DNA of 64,000 bases, from the NCBI GenBank assembly GCA_029268515.1, contig JAQWNP010000006.1, positions 124,001-188,000 on the forward strand. The letters run 5' to 3'. A model generated the notes under the pieces. The model ran no database searches. It had not been told where the DNA came from and saw only the letters and a list, made by a program, of their open reading frames with translations. Position 1 is the stretch's first letter. Every line of letters begins with the position of its first letter. Made by a program: the position numbers and the translations under genes. This document shows positions 15,809 through 25,443 of this stretch, in pieces. Source of the DNA: Phycisphaerales bacterium. Lineage in GTDB: Bacteria; Planctomycetota; Phycisphaerae; Phycisphaerales; SM1A02.

Positions 15809-16021
15809 ATGCCTCCGCTGCCAAATCACAAGGTGCCAAAAGCCAATATGGCTCCACGAGCCCATCTGATGATCCACTTTCGATGTTGCCACGCGTACGC
15901 GCGAATCTACCGCAATCATGAACAAAGCGCTTATGTTGGACACTGCCCAAGATGCTGCAGCTCTGTCAGGGTCCCGATTGGCCCCGGTGGCTCTACACAG
16001 CGTATCTTCGAGACCAAATAG
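15809..16021 (+). CDS. Small zinc-ribbon protein
   Basis: From ATG 15809 this encodes 70 residues. The frame also opens at TTG 15779 and at an internal ATG. The useful part reads HFRCCHAYARIY, then YVGHCPRCCSSVRVPIGPGG and QRIFETK. Two CxxC-like pairs (RCC...CPRCC) suggest a zinc or metal knuckle, and the conserved-looking GPGG stretch near the C-terminus argues for a real gene. Similar short proteins with a CPRC...GPGG ending are, as I recall, common among Planctomycetota. It sits between the cyclodeaminase-like gene and mqnC on the same strand. Confidence 0.55.
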   Translation: MPPLPNHKVPKANMAPRAHLMIHFRCCHAYARIYRNHEQSAYVGHCPRCCSSVRVPIGPGGSTQRIFETK

Positions 16022-16054
16022 GTGGCTCGCCGTGGGGTGCTATCATGATACGAC

Positions 16055-17461
16055 ATGACTCCGGGAACCTTACCCCAAGCTGATCCTTTCGACACCGGCT
16101 TCCTCAATGAGGTAGTGGCAGGTCAAGTGCGTCTAACGCCAGAGCAAGGCCTGACGCTGTTTACACAGATGCCATTGGATGAACTAGGCGCTTGGGCAGA
16201 TGCTCGCTGTCGGCACCTCCATGGCCCAACGCTGCGATCTTATGTCATCGATCGGAATATCAATTACACCAATGTTTGTACAGCAAAATGTACCTTCTGC
16301 GCCTTTCGCCGAGACGGAACAGAAGACGACGCATACACACTCGATCAAGAGGCACTCTTTGCGAAAGTCGATGAGCTTGTCGATATCGGTGGCACACAAG
16401 TACTTATGCAAGGTGGGATGAACCCAGATCTGTCACTGAGTTGGTACATCGATCTCTTGCAGCAATTCAAAGAACGCTACCCTCAAGTTCATGTGCACGC
16501 TTTTAGCCCACCAGAATTTATCGAATTCGTACACTTTTTTGATCCGCCTGGTGCCACACTCAAAGACAAATTAATGCACGTCATGTCACAGCTTCGTGAA
16601 GCCGGACTTGACTCTTTGCCTGGTGGTGGCGGTGAGATCTTTGCAGACCCTGTGCGACGTAAAATTGGTTTAGGCAAATGCGATGCCGAAGCTTGGCTCA
16701 CCACGATGCGCGTGGCCCACGAACTGGGCATGAATACCTCAGCCACAATGATGTTTGGGCATATCGAAGGCCATGCGGATCGGATCCACCACATGGAACT
16801 GGTGCGATCCTGGCAAGACGATGCCATCGGTGATCTGGGACTTTCTGGCGGTGGGCGCTATATGGCTTTCATCTCATGGCCATTCCAACGTGAAAATACC
16901 CCACTGGGCCGCTGCAAAGAATGGGGTGATGGTGAGAAAGATGATCTCGATACACCATTTCCCGGCGATATCGTTGCTCGACTCGATGGGAATGGGAATA
17001 AAAAAGATCATCCCGAGTTTGGCCGTCGCGTACGTACGGCAGGTTCAACCGCGTATTTACGAACCCAGGCGATCAGCCGCCTCTACCTCGACAACATCTA
17101 TTCGATCGGCTCCAGCTGGGTCACGATGGGCCCACTGGTTGGTCAAATCGCTCTCAACTTTGGCGCCAACGACATGGGCTCAGTCATGATGGAAGAGAAC
17201 GTTGTCAGTGCTGCGGGCACAACCTACTGCCTCAATGAACCGCTGTTATGCAGGTTGATTCGTGATTCTGGCTTCACGCCAGTGCAACGCAACAATGCCT
17301 ACCAACTACTCAAAGTGCATGACGGGGAAAGCTCACCAGATCTCTCTGTGAAAGACTGGTCGAAGTTCCGCGCTCAGAGCCTACACAAACAGTCTAAAAG
17401 CACAGACATCCCACAAAATGCAGATGTTGATTTGACGATTGAATCTCAGACTGTTTCTTAA
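16055..17461 (+). CDS. mqnC: Cyclic dehypoxanthinyl futalosine synthase (radical SAM)
   Basis: MqnC is a radical-SAM enzyme that cyclises dehypoxanthinyl futalosine in the futalosine route to menaquinone. The 468 residues carry the CTAKCTFC cluster motif (Cys75, 79, 82) after RNINYTNV, plus GGTQVLMQGGMNP and HAFSPPEF, all typical of the MqnC/CofH group. The protein is about 90 residues longer than usual, mainly from an insert around GDGEKDDLDTPFPGDIV and a C-terminal tail. Its relative MqnE shares the fold, so MqnC is preferred but not certain. The stop codon overlaps that of the convergent membrane-protein gene by a few bases. Confidence 0.88.
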   Translation: MTPGTLPQADPFDTGFLNEVVAGQVRLTPEQGLTLFTQMPLDELGAWADARCRHLHGPTLRSYVIDRNINYTNVCTAKCTFCAFRRDGTEDDAYTLDQEALFAKVDELVDIGGTQVLMQGGMNPDLSLSWYIDLLQQFKERYPQVHVHAFSPPEFIEFVHFFDPPGATLKDKLMHVMSQLREAGLDSLPGGGGEIFADPVRRKIGLGKCDAEAWLTTMRVAHELGMNTSATMMFGHIEGHADRIHHMELVRSWQDDAIGDLGLSGGGRYMAFISWPFQRENTPLGRCKEWGDGEKDDLDTPFPGDIVARLDGNGNKKDHPEFGRRVRTAGSTAYLRTQAISRLYLDNIYSIGSSWVTMGPLVGQIALNFGANDMGSVMMEENVVSAAGTTYCLNEPLLCRLIRDSGFTPVQRNNAYQLLKVHDGESSPDLSVKDWSKFRAQSLHKQSKSTDIPQNADVDLTIESQTVS

Positions 17462-18312
17462 GCCTGTATTTGAGGTGCTATATCGGCCAGATCTGGAAAC
17501 CAACGGTCTCCTGGCGGTATTGCTCTACCGCACTCTGGGCAGCGATCACTTGCCAGTCGATAAACCGAGTAGCCGCAGCTACAACGTGGCTCTTCAATTT
17601 CAACACGAATACGAAGTGAGCATTTGGAACACTTGCCGGTTCCTCTTTTGAGTTTGTTGCTCGTATCACAGCGTGGGCAAACAATTTCCACGATGAATCG
17701 TTCTGACATCGTGTCGCGATTTGTTTTCTCCCGAGCCCGAACAACAAATGTCAACACAACCGTCACAATCGTCAGGCCAAATCCCGCAATACCAATAATG
17801 CCTAACACACGACTCAATACTTCAAACCACTCAGAACTAAAGCGAGAAAGGCCCAACACATAGAGAATGATAAGTATGCAAGCGAAACTTGATGCCAAAC
17901 TCAAAGTCACCCTTCGTAATGATCTTAACGATCCAGTGGTGACTGGCAGCCAATACATAAGACCGAAGTAGGTTGACCATGCGGCAAGTGTGTTCACGAT
18001 CCCAACAACCAGGAGATAGTCACCCACTTCACCACGTGAGAACAGTTGCTCCGCAAACCAGATAAAGAACAGCCATAAGAGAGCGGAAAGCCAACAGGCG
18101 CCGATACCGAGCCACATCAAGCTCGACAAAATGCCTCGATCGAGCACTAAAACACAGAGAAAAGCCAGGCTAGCGGCAATGAAGATCGTCACACACGAGC
18201 CTATGAGTTGTAGGCCCGCACTAGACCAATCACCCGCAAGAATACCCACAATGCCAATCGCCGCGCCAGCAATAGCGGATCCAACAACAATCCATAACGT
18301 CACGTTGCGCAT
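17458..18312 (-). CDS. Multi-pass membrane protein with two C-terminal zinc ribbons
   Basis: This 284-residue protein starts with about seven hydrophobic segments (residues 5-195). It ends in two zinc ribbons, CPRCDTSNKL...CSKC and CSCGYSVYRLASDRCPECG. The latter CxCGY-x-CPECG form is a recurring planctomycete motif found at either end of many membrane proteins. Function is unknown; the ribbons should face the cytoplasm. Its end overlaps the mqnC stop codon on the other strand. Confidence 0.75.
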   Translation of the reverse strand: MRNVTLWIVVGSAIAGAAIGIVGILAGDWSSAGLQLIGSCVTIFIAASLAFLCVLVLDRGILSSLMWLGIGACWLSALLWLFFIWFAEQLFSRGEVGDYLLVVGIVNTLAAWSTYFGLMYWLPVTTGSLRSLRRVTLSLASSFACILIILYVLGLSRFSSEWFEVLSRVLGIIGIAGFGLTIVTVVLTFVVRAREKTNRDTMSERFIVEIVCPRCDTSNKLKRGTGKCSKCSLRIRVEIEEPRCSCGYSVYRLASDRCPECGRAIPPGDRWFPDLADIAPQIQA

Positions 18313-18345
18313 CTCAACACCTAATCTTTTAAGAAGTTGACCGAG

Positions 18346-19305
18346 CTAATCTTCAGGGGCGTTATTTTCTACACGCTTACGAAACTCGGCTTCGAGTGAT
18401 TTCGTAATAGGGCCAACTTGACCTGCCCCAATTTCTTGATCATCAAGATGTGTTACCCCAATGATCTCACATGCGGTGCCGGTGAGAAAAACCTCATCGG
18501 CTTCAAGAATGTGTTGTGGGTACATCATCCGTTCTTCCACCTCAAAACCGATTGCTGGTGCAAGTTCTTCCATGACATACTGTCGCGTAATGCCATGAAG
18601 GATTCCCGCTTCAGTGGATGGCGTAAGAATTGCTTTATCTTTTACAATGAAAATATTATCGCCGGTGCCCTCAGAAATATGCCCATCATTATTGAGCATG
18701 ATTGCCTCTAAAACACCTTGATCGATTGCCTCCACCTTGGCCATGATATTGTTCAAGTAGTTGAGGCTCTTAATAGATGGATCTAAGCAATTGATTGGAA
18801 ATCGACGACGCTCCGCCATGACAACTCGCAAGCCGGTCTCATACATCTCAGCTGGATAGAGCTGAATACTGTCAGAAATGATGAAGACGGTCGGCTTATC
18901 ACAAAGAAATGGATTGAGGCCAAGTCCACCAACGCCACGTGTAAAGACCAGTCGGATATAGCCGTTGGCAATTTCGTTCACCACAACCGATTCACGACAG
19001 GCTGCTTCAATTTCATCGATCGTATAAGGCGATTTTAGTCGCAGAAGCTCTGCTGAACGAAACATACGCTCCAGGTGTGTGCGCAGTTTAAAAATTCGAC
19101 CGTTATAAATCCGAATACCCTCGAAGCAGCCATCGCCATACAGCAGTCCATGATCAAAGACAGAAACCACTGCCTTCTCATGGTCTAAAAACTCGCCATC
19201 AAGCCAGATCTTCAAGCTTGACTTTGCGTTGTGCCCTTTTGACAAGGTCGCGGCTGGAGATTCTGAGCCAGCATTGTTCATGGTGTTATCGCTGTGAGAG
19301 GACAT
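18346..19305 (-). CDS. ilvE: Branched-chain amino acid aminotransferase
   Basis: This class IV PLP aminotransferase performs the last step in Leu, Ile and Val synthesis. The start is ATG 19305 (MSSHSDNTMNN); the frame extends upstream inside the preceding gene, but that part is not family-like. The first 24 residues are a low-complexity tail before LKIWLDGEFLDHEKAVVSVF. Also seen are the HGLLYGDGCFEGIR motif, SLNYLNNIMAKVEA with the PLP Lys near SIKSLNYLN, EGTGDNIFIV, and TPSTEAGILHGITR. The start overlaps the end of the upstream epimerase-HAD gene by 20 bases. A D-amino acid aminotransferase relative is possible but less likely. Confidence 0.9.
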   Translation of the reverse strand: MSSHSDNTMNNAGSESPAATLSKGHNAKSSLKIWLDGEFLDHEKAVVSVFDHGLLYGDGCFEGIRIYNGRIFKLRTHLERMFRSAELLRLKSPYTIDEIEAACRESVVVNEIANGYIRLVFTRGVGGLGLNPFLCDKPTVFIISDSIQLYPAEMYETGLRVVMAERRRFPINCLDPSIKSLNYLNNIMAKVEAIDQGVLEAIMLNNDGHISEGTGDNIFIVKDKAILTPSTEAGILHGITRQYVMEELAPAIGFEVEERMMYPQHILEADEVFLTGTACEIIGVTHLDDQEIGAGQVGPITKSLEAEFRKRVENNAPED

Positions 19306-21097
19306 AGTCGTGGATCGCCTTAACAACTCCGTGGTGTGCTCTAGATGGTACCTCAGCATTCGCAAGAACGCGCACCGCATGTATTCCATCAGCCATAGCG
19401 ACGCTGAAACCTGCCCAATCCATCATGCCTTGGTCGTTGGCATGACCGCCAATTGCCATCACCTCATCTCGGTGTAAACCCAGCCTGCCAGCGATACGTT
19501 GGAGTGCAATTCCCTTATCTGCGAGCGGATGAACCATCTGAATCGTTGTGGGATCATCAAGAAACATACCGACCATTCGAGTCTTCCAAAATCGTTCTGA
19601 AATAATCTCTGCTAGATGCTGCATTCGCCCTTCAGCTCCGAGCACCGTGAGCCGTGTAATTGGGCTCTTGAAAATCGTCTCAAAAGAACTGACATGTTCT
19701 GGCAGCACCGCTAAACGGCCGGGTGAAAGCATTTCGGCATCAATAAGATCGGCGTAACTGCGATTAAGCACATCCACGCATGCAATTACACCACGATCTT
19801 CTTTGCGAACATCTTCGAGAATTTGAGCCGCAATGTGGCCATGGAGTGGTTCATGATATTGCGGCTCATCGCGCTTCATGCTCCAGATGACTGCCCCGTT
19901 GCAAGCGATGACAACTGATTGCAGTCCAGCTGACTCAAGCACCCAACGTGCTGCTTGTGGTGATCGCGAGGTGGCTGCTACCACCAGACAACCGGCATAT
20001 TCCGCTTCTCGCAGTGCTGCGATGGTCTCCTTCGACACCGTTCCATCTTCACCAAGTAGACCCACATTGAGCGGTATAGCCAATAACTTAATAGGCCGTG
20101 TGGGCATGGTTGAGCTGGTGGGGTACCCCGAACCATCTGGTGAGGAAACAGAAATTCCTACTCTTTTCTCCTCAGGTAGCTTTCGAGCTGCATTAACCAC
20201 TGCTTCCTTGAGATGAGGAAAAACAAATTGATACCCACTACGCTCCGCACGTGCTGGAAAAACCCGCTGGCTTTCAAAGACATGATTCGCAACCTCACCC
20301 ATCAGAACACGAAGAACAATTCGTGGCATTGGGAAGAGCGCGGGGCGGTGAAGCGCCTTCGCCAAGCACTGGGTAAAATACTTATTGGTCGCAGGATTTG
20401 GCGCGGTTGCATTAATAGCGCCATACAGTGTGCTATCACTGAGCGCCATATCAAAGAGACCGACAAGATCTTTATGATGAATCCATGACATGAACTGCCT
20501 ACCAAGGCCGAGTGTTCCGCCCAGGCCAAGTTTAAACGGCAGTAGCATTTTTCCAAGCACGCCACCCTTGCGATCAAGAACAGGTCCAATTCTCAAGAGA
20601 ACAACACGTGTTGCTGCATCTGTGCGGGTTGCCTCACGCTCCCAACTGGAGGTGAGCTCTGGTAGAAAACCTTTTCCAACAGGCGCACGCTCATCAATAA
20701 TGGCATCGCCCGTTGGTCCGTAATAACCGATCGCAGATGCGCTCACGAGAACACTGGGGCGAGAAGATGCTGATTCAATCGCATCAACAATTGCTGCTGT
20801 GGAATCTATACGCGAACGAAAAAGTTCACTCTTGTATTTCTTTGTCCAACGCCCCGTAATGTTGGCACCAGCAAGATGAATAACGGCATCACAACCTGAA
20901 ACCAACTCTTTCCAGGCACCACTGTTGGTCACAGACCCTTCAATGAGGGTAAGCGCTGAAGCATTATCGACTTGCAGGGCTTTTCGCGCACGACCCTCAT
21001 TACGCGTCAGCGCCAAGATCTGATCGCCTCGTTCAAGACGATCACGAATCACACGCTGCCCAATGAGCCCAGTTCCACCAGTAATGAATATTCGCAT
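19286..21097 (-). CDS. TIGR01777 epimerase fused to an apparently inactive HAD (Cof-type) domain
   Basis: The start is ATG 21097; a GTG one codon earlier is possible. Residues 1-305 form an SDR-type NAD(P)-dependent epimerase of the YfcH/TIGR01777 family, with the GGTGLIG nucleotide motif, ASAIGYYGPTGD with the catalytic-like Tyr, and the C-terminal DUF1731 segment (GEVANHVFESQRV). After a proline-serine linker, residues about 336-603 align with Cof-type HAD phosphatases. The nucleophile motif expected as DLDGT reads PLNVG, and the metal-binding motif expected as GDxxND reads GGHAND. Both key Asp positions of motif I and the first of motif IV are therefore lost. The Lys motif (KGIALQ) is kept. 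The HAD part is probably a pseudoenzyme or binding domain. The translation of the motif I region was checked on the bases. Confidence 0.85.
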   Translation of the reverse strand: MRIFITGGTGLIGQRVIRDRLERGDQILALTRNEGRARKALQVDNASALTLIEGSVTNSGAWKELVSGCDAVIHLAGANITGRWTKKYKSELFRSRIDSTAAIVDAIESASSRPSVLVSASAIGYYGPTGDAIIDERAPVGKGFLPELTSSWEREATRTDAATRVVLLRIGPVLDRKGGVLGKMLLPFKLGLGGTLGLGRQFMSWIHHKDLVGLFDMALSDSTLYGAINATAPNPATNKYFTQCLAKALHRPALFPMPRIVLRVLMGEVANHVFESQRVFPARAERSGYQFVFPHLKEAVVNAARKLPEEKRVGISVSSPDGSGYPTSSTMPTRPIKLLAIPLNVGLLGEDGTVSKETIAALREAEYAGCLVVAATSRSPQAARWVLESAGLQSVVIACNGAVIWSMKRDEPQYHEPLHGHIAAQILEDVRKEDRGVIACVDVLNRSYADLIDAEMLSPGRLAVLPEHVSSFETIFKSPITRLTVLGAEGRMQHLAEIISERFWKTRMVGMFLDDPTTIQMVHPLADKGIALQRIAGRLGLHRDEVMAIGGHANDQGMMDWAGFSVAMADGIHAVRVLANAEVPSRAHHGVVKAIHDYVLSQR

Positions 21098-21140
21098 CAC
21101 GTTGCATCATACTCCTCTAGACGGAGGAGTCACATAATCT

Positions 21141-21839
21141 TTATGCAAAGGCAAGGCTCTTGGCCTGCTCCAAGACCTGATCGAGCATGGCAGGGGTTAG
21201 CCGGCCTGTAAATGTATTCTGCTGACTTACGTGGTAGCACCCCAGGAGCGTGAGATCCCCCACTGAGACCTCAACGCCATGACCGAATTTGGGCGATGGC
21301 TTGGGAACATCAAATTCCTGACTTCGGCACCACCGGAGCATGGTGTTGAATGCAATTCCCCCGAGACAAAGGACCACCCGCGGCGCCAGAATTGAAATCT
21401 CTTCTGATAAATAATCTTGACAAGCAACCAGTTGGTTTTTGGTTGGCTTATTGCCCGGCGGCGCACAGCGAAGAGCAACACCAATGTAAACATCCTTAAG
21501 AATGAGACCATCATCGATATCAACACTGTGGGCTTGATTGGCTAATCCCACCCGGTGTAGGCCGTCAAAAAGAAAGTCTCCTGATCGATCACCTGTAAAG
21601 ACGCGTCCAGTTCGGTTGGCGCCATGCGCACCAGGCGCTAGACCAACGATCAGAAGGTTGGCTCTTGGATCTCCAAAACCAGGAACAGGCCGAGACCAAT
21701 ATGAACAATCAGCATATGCTCGACGCTTCGTGTGACCAATCTCTGTGCAGTAAGACCGGAGCTCAGGGCACCGTTTGCATTCAATGATCACATCATTGAG
21801 TACTTGAAGCCTTTTGTCGGGTGAGATGCCTTTACTCAT
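21141..21839 (-). CDS. Uracil-DNA glycosylase family 5 (UDGb type)
   Basis: This base-excision repair enzyme removes uracil and some other deaminated bases from DNA. The family 5 signature GLAPGAHGANRTGRVFTGD is present, lacking the Asn/Asp of family 1 motif A as expected for UDGb, and the leucine-loop motif HVSQQNTFTGRLT follows. The 4Fe-4S ligands are likely the Cys pairs CKRC near the N-terminus and RC/AC near residues 127 and 142 (numbered from ATG 21845). ATG 21839 and ATG 21845 are both possible starts, and both overlap the 3' end of the next gene upstream (stop at 21832), so the two are co-translated. Confidence 0.88.
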   Translation of the reverse strand: MSKGISPDKRLQVLNDVIIECKRCPELRSYCTEIGHTKRRAYADCSYWSRPVPGFGDPRANLLIVGLAPGAHGANRTGRVFTGDRSGDFLFDGLHRVGLANQAHSVDIDDGLILKDVYIGVALRCAPPGNKPTKNQLVACQDYLSEEISILAPRVVLCLGGIAFNTMLRWCRSQEFDVPKPSPKFGHGVEVSVGDLTLLGCYHVSQQNTFTGRLTPAMLDQVLEQAKSLAFA

Positions 21840-22548
21840 CTGCATGAGTCAGTGCCGGCTCGTCAAGCATTGGCACTAAGTTGATGCCACCATCCGCATC
21901 AACAGACAACTGGTACTCCTGGCCCGCCCGTACGCGCTTATAAGCAGCCTCGCCTTGAGCAACACGTACCCCCATCGCAGCAGCAATACGAGCATCTGTG
22001 GCCAATTGCCAAAAGTGCGACCAAATATCCTGCTGATAGGTGCCCAATTCACTCACTGAATATGCAGGAGGAATACCACCGGGCGTATCAATGCTGAGTC
22101 CCTCAATCGGTGCCATCTGGTCCGAGAAAACACGCCGCAGCAAGATCAGGGTGCGCCCCTGTAGAGGATGGCCGGTTGCAACCGCTTCCTCGGCAAATTT
22201 GACCGTCCATGTATCGATGTAGATCACATCGCTTGGAACAGTAAATTCCTGCCGAGCCAATTCGCTGCCATCTTCATCAAGCTCGATAAAGCGGAATGTG
22301 GTGCTATCGACTTGATCGAACTCGTCATAGGTCTGAGAGAGAATCTGTACCACACCGCACCGCTCATGCCGGCTGAGTCTTTCGATCATTTCGATCCGTA
22401 GATCAAGCTCTCTACTCAGCGATTGGTTCTGTTGGTTGAGTGCCTCGATCTGCTTCATCTGAGCGTCATAACGGAACCACCAGATACCGAATCCAATAAT
22501 GATGCAGGCAATAATAATGGTTGAAGTACATCGAATAAGCGCAGACAT
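21832..22548 (-). CDS. Membrane-anchored coiled-coil protein, function unknown
   Basis: This 238-residue protein has an N-terminal membrane anchor (residues 5-26, CTSTIIIACIIIGFGIWW), then a coiled coil of about 35 residues (QMKQIEALNQQNQSLSREL). A soluble domain with alternating strands follows (TTFRFIELDEDGSEL, VIYIDTWTVKF, GRTLILLRRVF). The bulk should lie outside the cytoplasm. The 3' end overlaps the uracil-DNA glycosylase start, so the two share a transcript. I do not recognise the family. Confidence 0.75.
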   Translation of the reverse strand: MSALIRCTSTIIIACIIIGFGIWWFRYDAQMKQIEALNQQNQSLSRELDLRIEMIERLSRHERCGVVQILSQTYDEFDQVDSTTFRFIELDEDGSELARQEFTVPSDVIYIDTWTVKFAEEAVATGHPLQGRTLILLRRVFSDQMAPIEGLSIDTPGGIPPAYSVSELGTYQQDIWSHFWQLATDARIAAAMGVRVAQGEAAYKRVRAGQEYQLSVDADGGINLVPMLDEPALTHADE

Positions 22549-22676
22549 GAGTCACCTTCCTGATAATGGGCTGTCCATTGCTGGTTCATAACGCGCCAAA
22601 AAGCCAGATTGACTTCTCTGATAGCGTTGCTCCAGCACAGCCCAGCTAAGTCTCATCGGCAAACATGTAGCGAGCT

Positions 22677-25403
22677 GTGCAATCGACCGATAATCATGGT
22701 GTGTATGCCCTTTGCCTCAATTCTCTGCTCGTCGCCCTGGTGGCCACCACAGCCCTGAACCCTGATCTATCAGCCCAGACTGGAATCGGGGTCGATTCAA
22801 CGGCCCAGCCAGCCATCCGCCGCAGCCGAACCTTTGATTTTGAGGAAGCTGCCCAGCGGCCGGTGGCCTTCCCCGATTTCTTCTTCCGCCCTGGTCCAGA
22901 CCAAGGCGCTGGCGCTCAGGGGTTCCCTCTCTTTGGAAGTATTGAGATCACTGAACAGACCAGCCACCTCGGGCACCATGCGCTGGCCTTTAGCCCTGAT
23001 GGTCACTCAATGGCGGCACGACTCATGACTGGTGCCTGCCCGGTATTGCCAGGCACCGACTACCACGTCAGTGCTCACATACGCACAGAAGGTCTCAAAC
23101 GTTCCAGAGCTCGAGTCGTTGCATGGCTACTTGATGAAAAAGGCACCGCCATCCCTGGCACACACCAAGAGAGTGAGCTGATCATCACCAAGGGAAATTG
23201 GGAAATTGCCTCGATCATTGTCCCGACCGATCATCCAGCCGCAATCGACCTGGTTCTAGAATTACAAGTCCTGCAACCTGCTCAATTGCTTCGCGACGAC
23301 TCAGGCTTTGAAGAACCTGTTCTCGCTGACATTGGTGGGCAGGTTTGGTTTGACGATGTGGTTGTTGAACAGAAACCTCGCGTCTCAATATCAACATTAA
23401 CACCCACCGGAATCTCGCTCGCCCCTGAGCAGCCACAACTGGTGATCCAAGTCGAAGATATGTCGGCCACACCACTTCATGGCGTGCTTCGTATCGCTGA
23501 TCATCAAGGCCAGATTTTAGCGGCCATTGAACTAGAGAATCTTGGCAATGCGCCTGCACGCACACTCGCATTGCCGCTCTCTCGGTTTGGGTGGTTTCAG
23601 GCAACGCTTGAGCTCCATGAGCATGGCCGGATTCTCACGCAGAAGACTGTTAACCTGGCATGGTTACCTTCGATAAGTGACCACGAAAAGAACAATCGCC
23701 TCGGCGTGTCATGGTCTTCAACATTTACAGATACTCAAGAACGGTCGTATCTACAGTCAGCTATTTCGCTTATCAATGAGCTACCGGTTAAGACTGTGCA
23801 GATCCCAATTTGGCCATCAATTGCTCCATCTGAACAAGGCTCCATTCTGTTAGTGGACACTTTGATCGAGCGGCAACACACGCTCTTGCTAGTACTCGCT
23901 GAATTACCAGACGCATTAGCGCGCTCCCTTCAATTGAAAACAGATCAAGTTTTTGAAGCAATCACCGAGCGGTTTGCAGCATCTGAACCATTTCTCATCG
24001 ATCTGATGATTAGTGCTGGCATTGAAAGCACTCGTTGGCAGGTCGGGGCATCAGATAGCCCGCGGGCAACAATGGCCTATATCGATAACGGCGCATTGCC
24101 AGATATGCCAACAGGACTGGATCGGTTGATACCCAATGCAACGATGTACTTACCATGGCCGGCAACATTGGCCCTACCTGATTTACCAGAGCAGGTCTCT
24201 TTAACCTTGACGTTAGATTCAAGTGTCAATCCCAATGACATTGGTAAAATTGCCGCACAGTGGAAAGAAAAAGCACCCGATGCGGTGGTTCTTATTGAAA
24301 CAACGACACCCGGCGTGCGAGCAAACAATGGAATTCAGCAGCCCGCACAGATTGCACAACTGACCATGAACCTGTGGAGGTTTGGCCCCGCGACAATTCT
24401 GCTCGATCAGCCTTGGACAAAAGCAGCACCAAATCTGCGTCAAATGTCTCAACCTGATGCCACGTTCTGTGTTTGGCGCACGCTGGCTACTCAACTTACA
24501 AATCGCATCTTCGCCGGTCAGTTAGATCTCGCTGATGGTATTCACGCATGGGTTCTACAGGGACAGACACCAGCCGATGCGTGTTTAGTTTTATGGACAG
24601 ACACGCATGACCCATGGTCCAGACAGACGGTCTCATTGTTATTAGGCATGGGCGATATGACCAGCACCGATCTCTTTGGCAACCGTTTTTCGGTACCGAT
24701 GATCGATGGCGCTCATCTTGTAGAGATTGGACCAGAGCCGATCTTTATCGAAGGTATCGATGCATCGTTGCTGGATTTTGTGGCAACGATGGCTCTTACA
24801 CCGAGTTTTGTGCCGGCAATTCATCGGGCCACTGAGATGGAATTAACCATTCGCAACCCTTGGAAAACAGCACTCATTGCCTCAATTGAATTGGAAGCTC
24901 CTGCAGGATGGCGTATCACTCCGAGAACAAGCTTTGTTAACCTGTCTCCAGCACAAGAAATCACGATTCCGATCGAAGCCGTCATCCCTGTCAATGTCAC
25001 CTCTGGAACACATCTCATAGAGGCGCGTGCCGACCTGACAACCGATCGACATTATGAACTAAAACGATTGCTACCTATCCGAACAGGTCTTCCTGATGTC
25101 AGTGTCGCTGCCGCCACGCATACTGTGATTGGCCAAATGAACGATGTGGCTGTGCAGTTATCACTCGACAACCAATCTTCAAGCCTTAGAACTGTTCGAA
25201 TTTCTACTGCCGGGCCTGGACTAAGACAGATCGCCCCAACGTCTCTCCAACTTGAACCCCACGGCATCACACACCATCGTCTTTTGGTTCCGGGTGGTTT
25301 TACTCCTGCAAACGATGGCACACTCTGGCTTATTCTCGAAGATGCTGATTCCAATGCTCGTCTCACAAAACCATTGGACTTGATCACTGCAGTGCAACCG
25401 TAA
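22677..25403 (+). CDS. Large secreted protein, carbohydrate-active-like architecture
   Basis: The GTG start at 22677 begins a 908-residue protein with a signal peptide (hydrophobic core LLVALVATTAL, likely cleavage near LSAQT). From about residue 50 to 230 there is a jelly-roll-like carbohydrate-binding module pattern (RTFDFEEAAQRPVAF, then GGQVWFDDVVVEQKP). The middle, about 330-680, alternates helices and strands as in TIM-barrel glycosidases (IPIWPSIAPSEQG, then SLTLTLDSS), though I cannot point to catalytic acids. The C-terminal 200 residues look like Ig or NEW3-type domains (APAGWRITPRTSFVNLSPAQ). It is the first gene of the long forward run that leads into the neu genes, 40 bases before the next. 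The role is unassigned. Confidence 0.7.
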   Translation: MQSTDNHGVYALCLNSLLVALVATTALNPDLSAQTGIGVDSTAQPAIRRSRTFDFEEAAQRPVAFPDFFFRPGPDQGAGAQGFPLFGSIEITEQTSHLGHHALAFSPDGHSMAARLMTGACPVLPGTDYHVSAHIRTEGLKRSRARVVAWLLDEKGTAIPGTHQESELIITKGNWEIASIIVPTDHPAAIDLVLELQVLQPAQLLRDDSGFEEPVLADIGGQVWFDDVVVEQKPRVSISTLTPTGISLAPEQPQLVIQVEDMSATPLHGVLRIADHQGQILAAIELENLGNAPARTLALPLSRFGWFQATLELHEHGRILTQKTVNLAWLPSISDHEKNNRLGVSWSSTFTDTQERSYLQSAISLINELPVKTVQIPIWPSIAPSEQGSILLVDTLIERQHTLLLVLAELPDALARSLQLKTDQVFEAITERFAASEPFLIDLMISAGIESTRWQVGASDSPRATMAYIDNGALPDMPTGLDRLIPNATMYLPWPATLALPDLPEQVSLTLTLDSSVNPNDIGKIAAQWKEKAPDAVVLIETTTPGVRANNGIQQPAQIAQLTMNLWRFGPATILLDQPWTKAAPNLRQMSQPDATFCVWRTLATQLTNRIFAGQLDLADGIHAWVLQGQTPADACLVLWTDTHDPWSRQTVSLLLGMGDMTSTDLFGNRFSVPMIDGAHLVEIGPEPIFIEGIDASLLDFVATMALTPSFVPAIHRATEMELTIRNPWKTALIASIELEAPAGWRITPRTSFVNLSPAQEITIPIEAVIPVNVTSGTHLIEARADLTTDRHYELKRLLPIRTGLPDVSVAAATHTVIGQMNDVAVQLSLDNQSSSLRTVRISTAGPGLRQIAPTSLQLEPHGITHHRLLVPGGFTPANDGTLWLILEDADSNARLTKPLDLITAVQP

Positions 25404-25443
25404 CTTATGCGACTCGTTACCTAGACATCAGAAAGTCGTCAAA

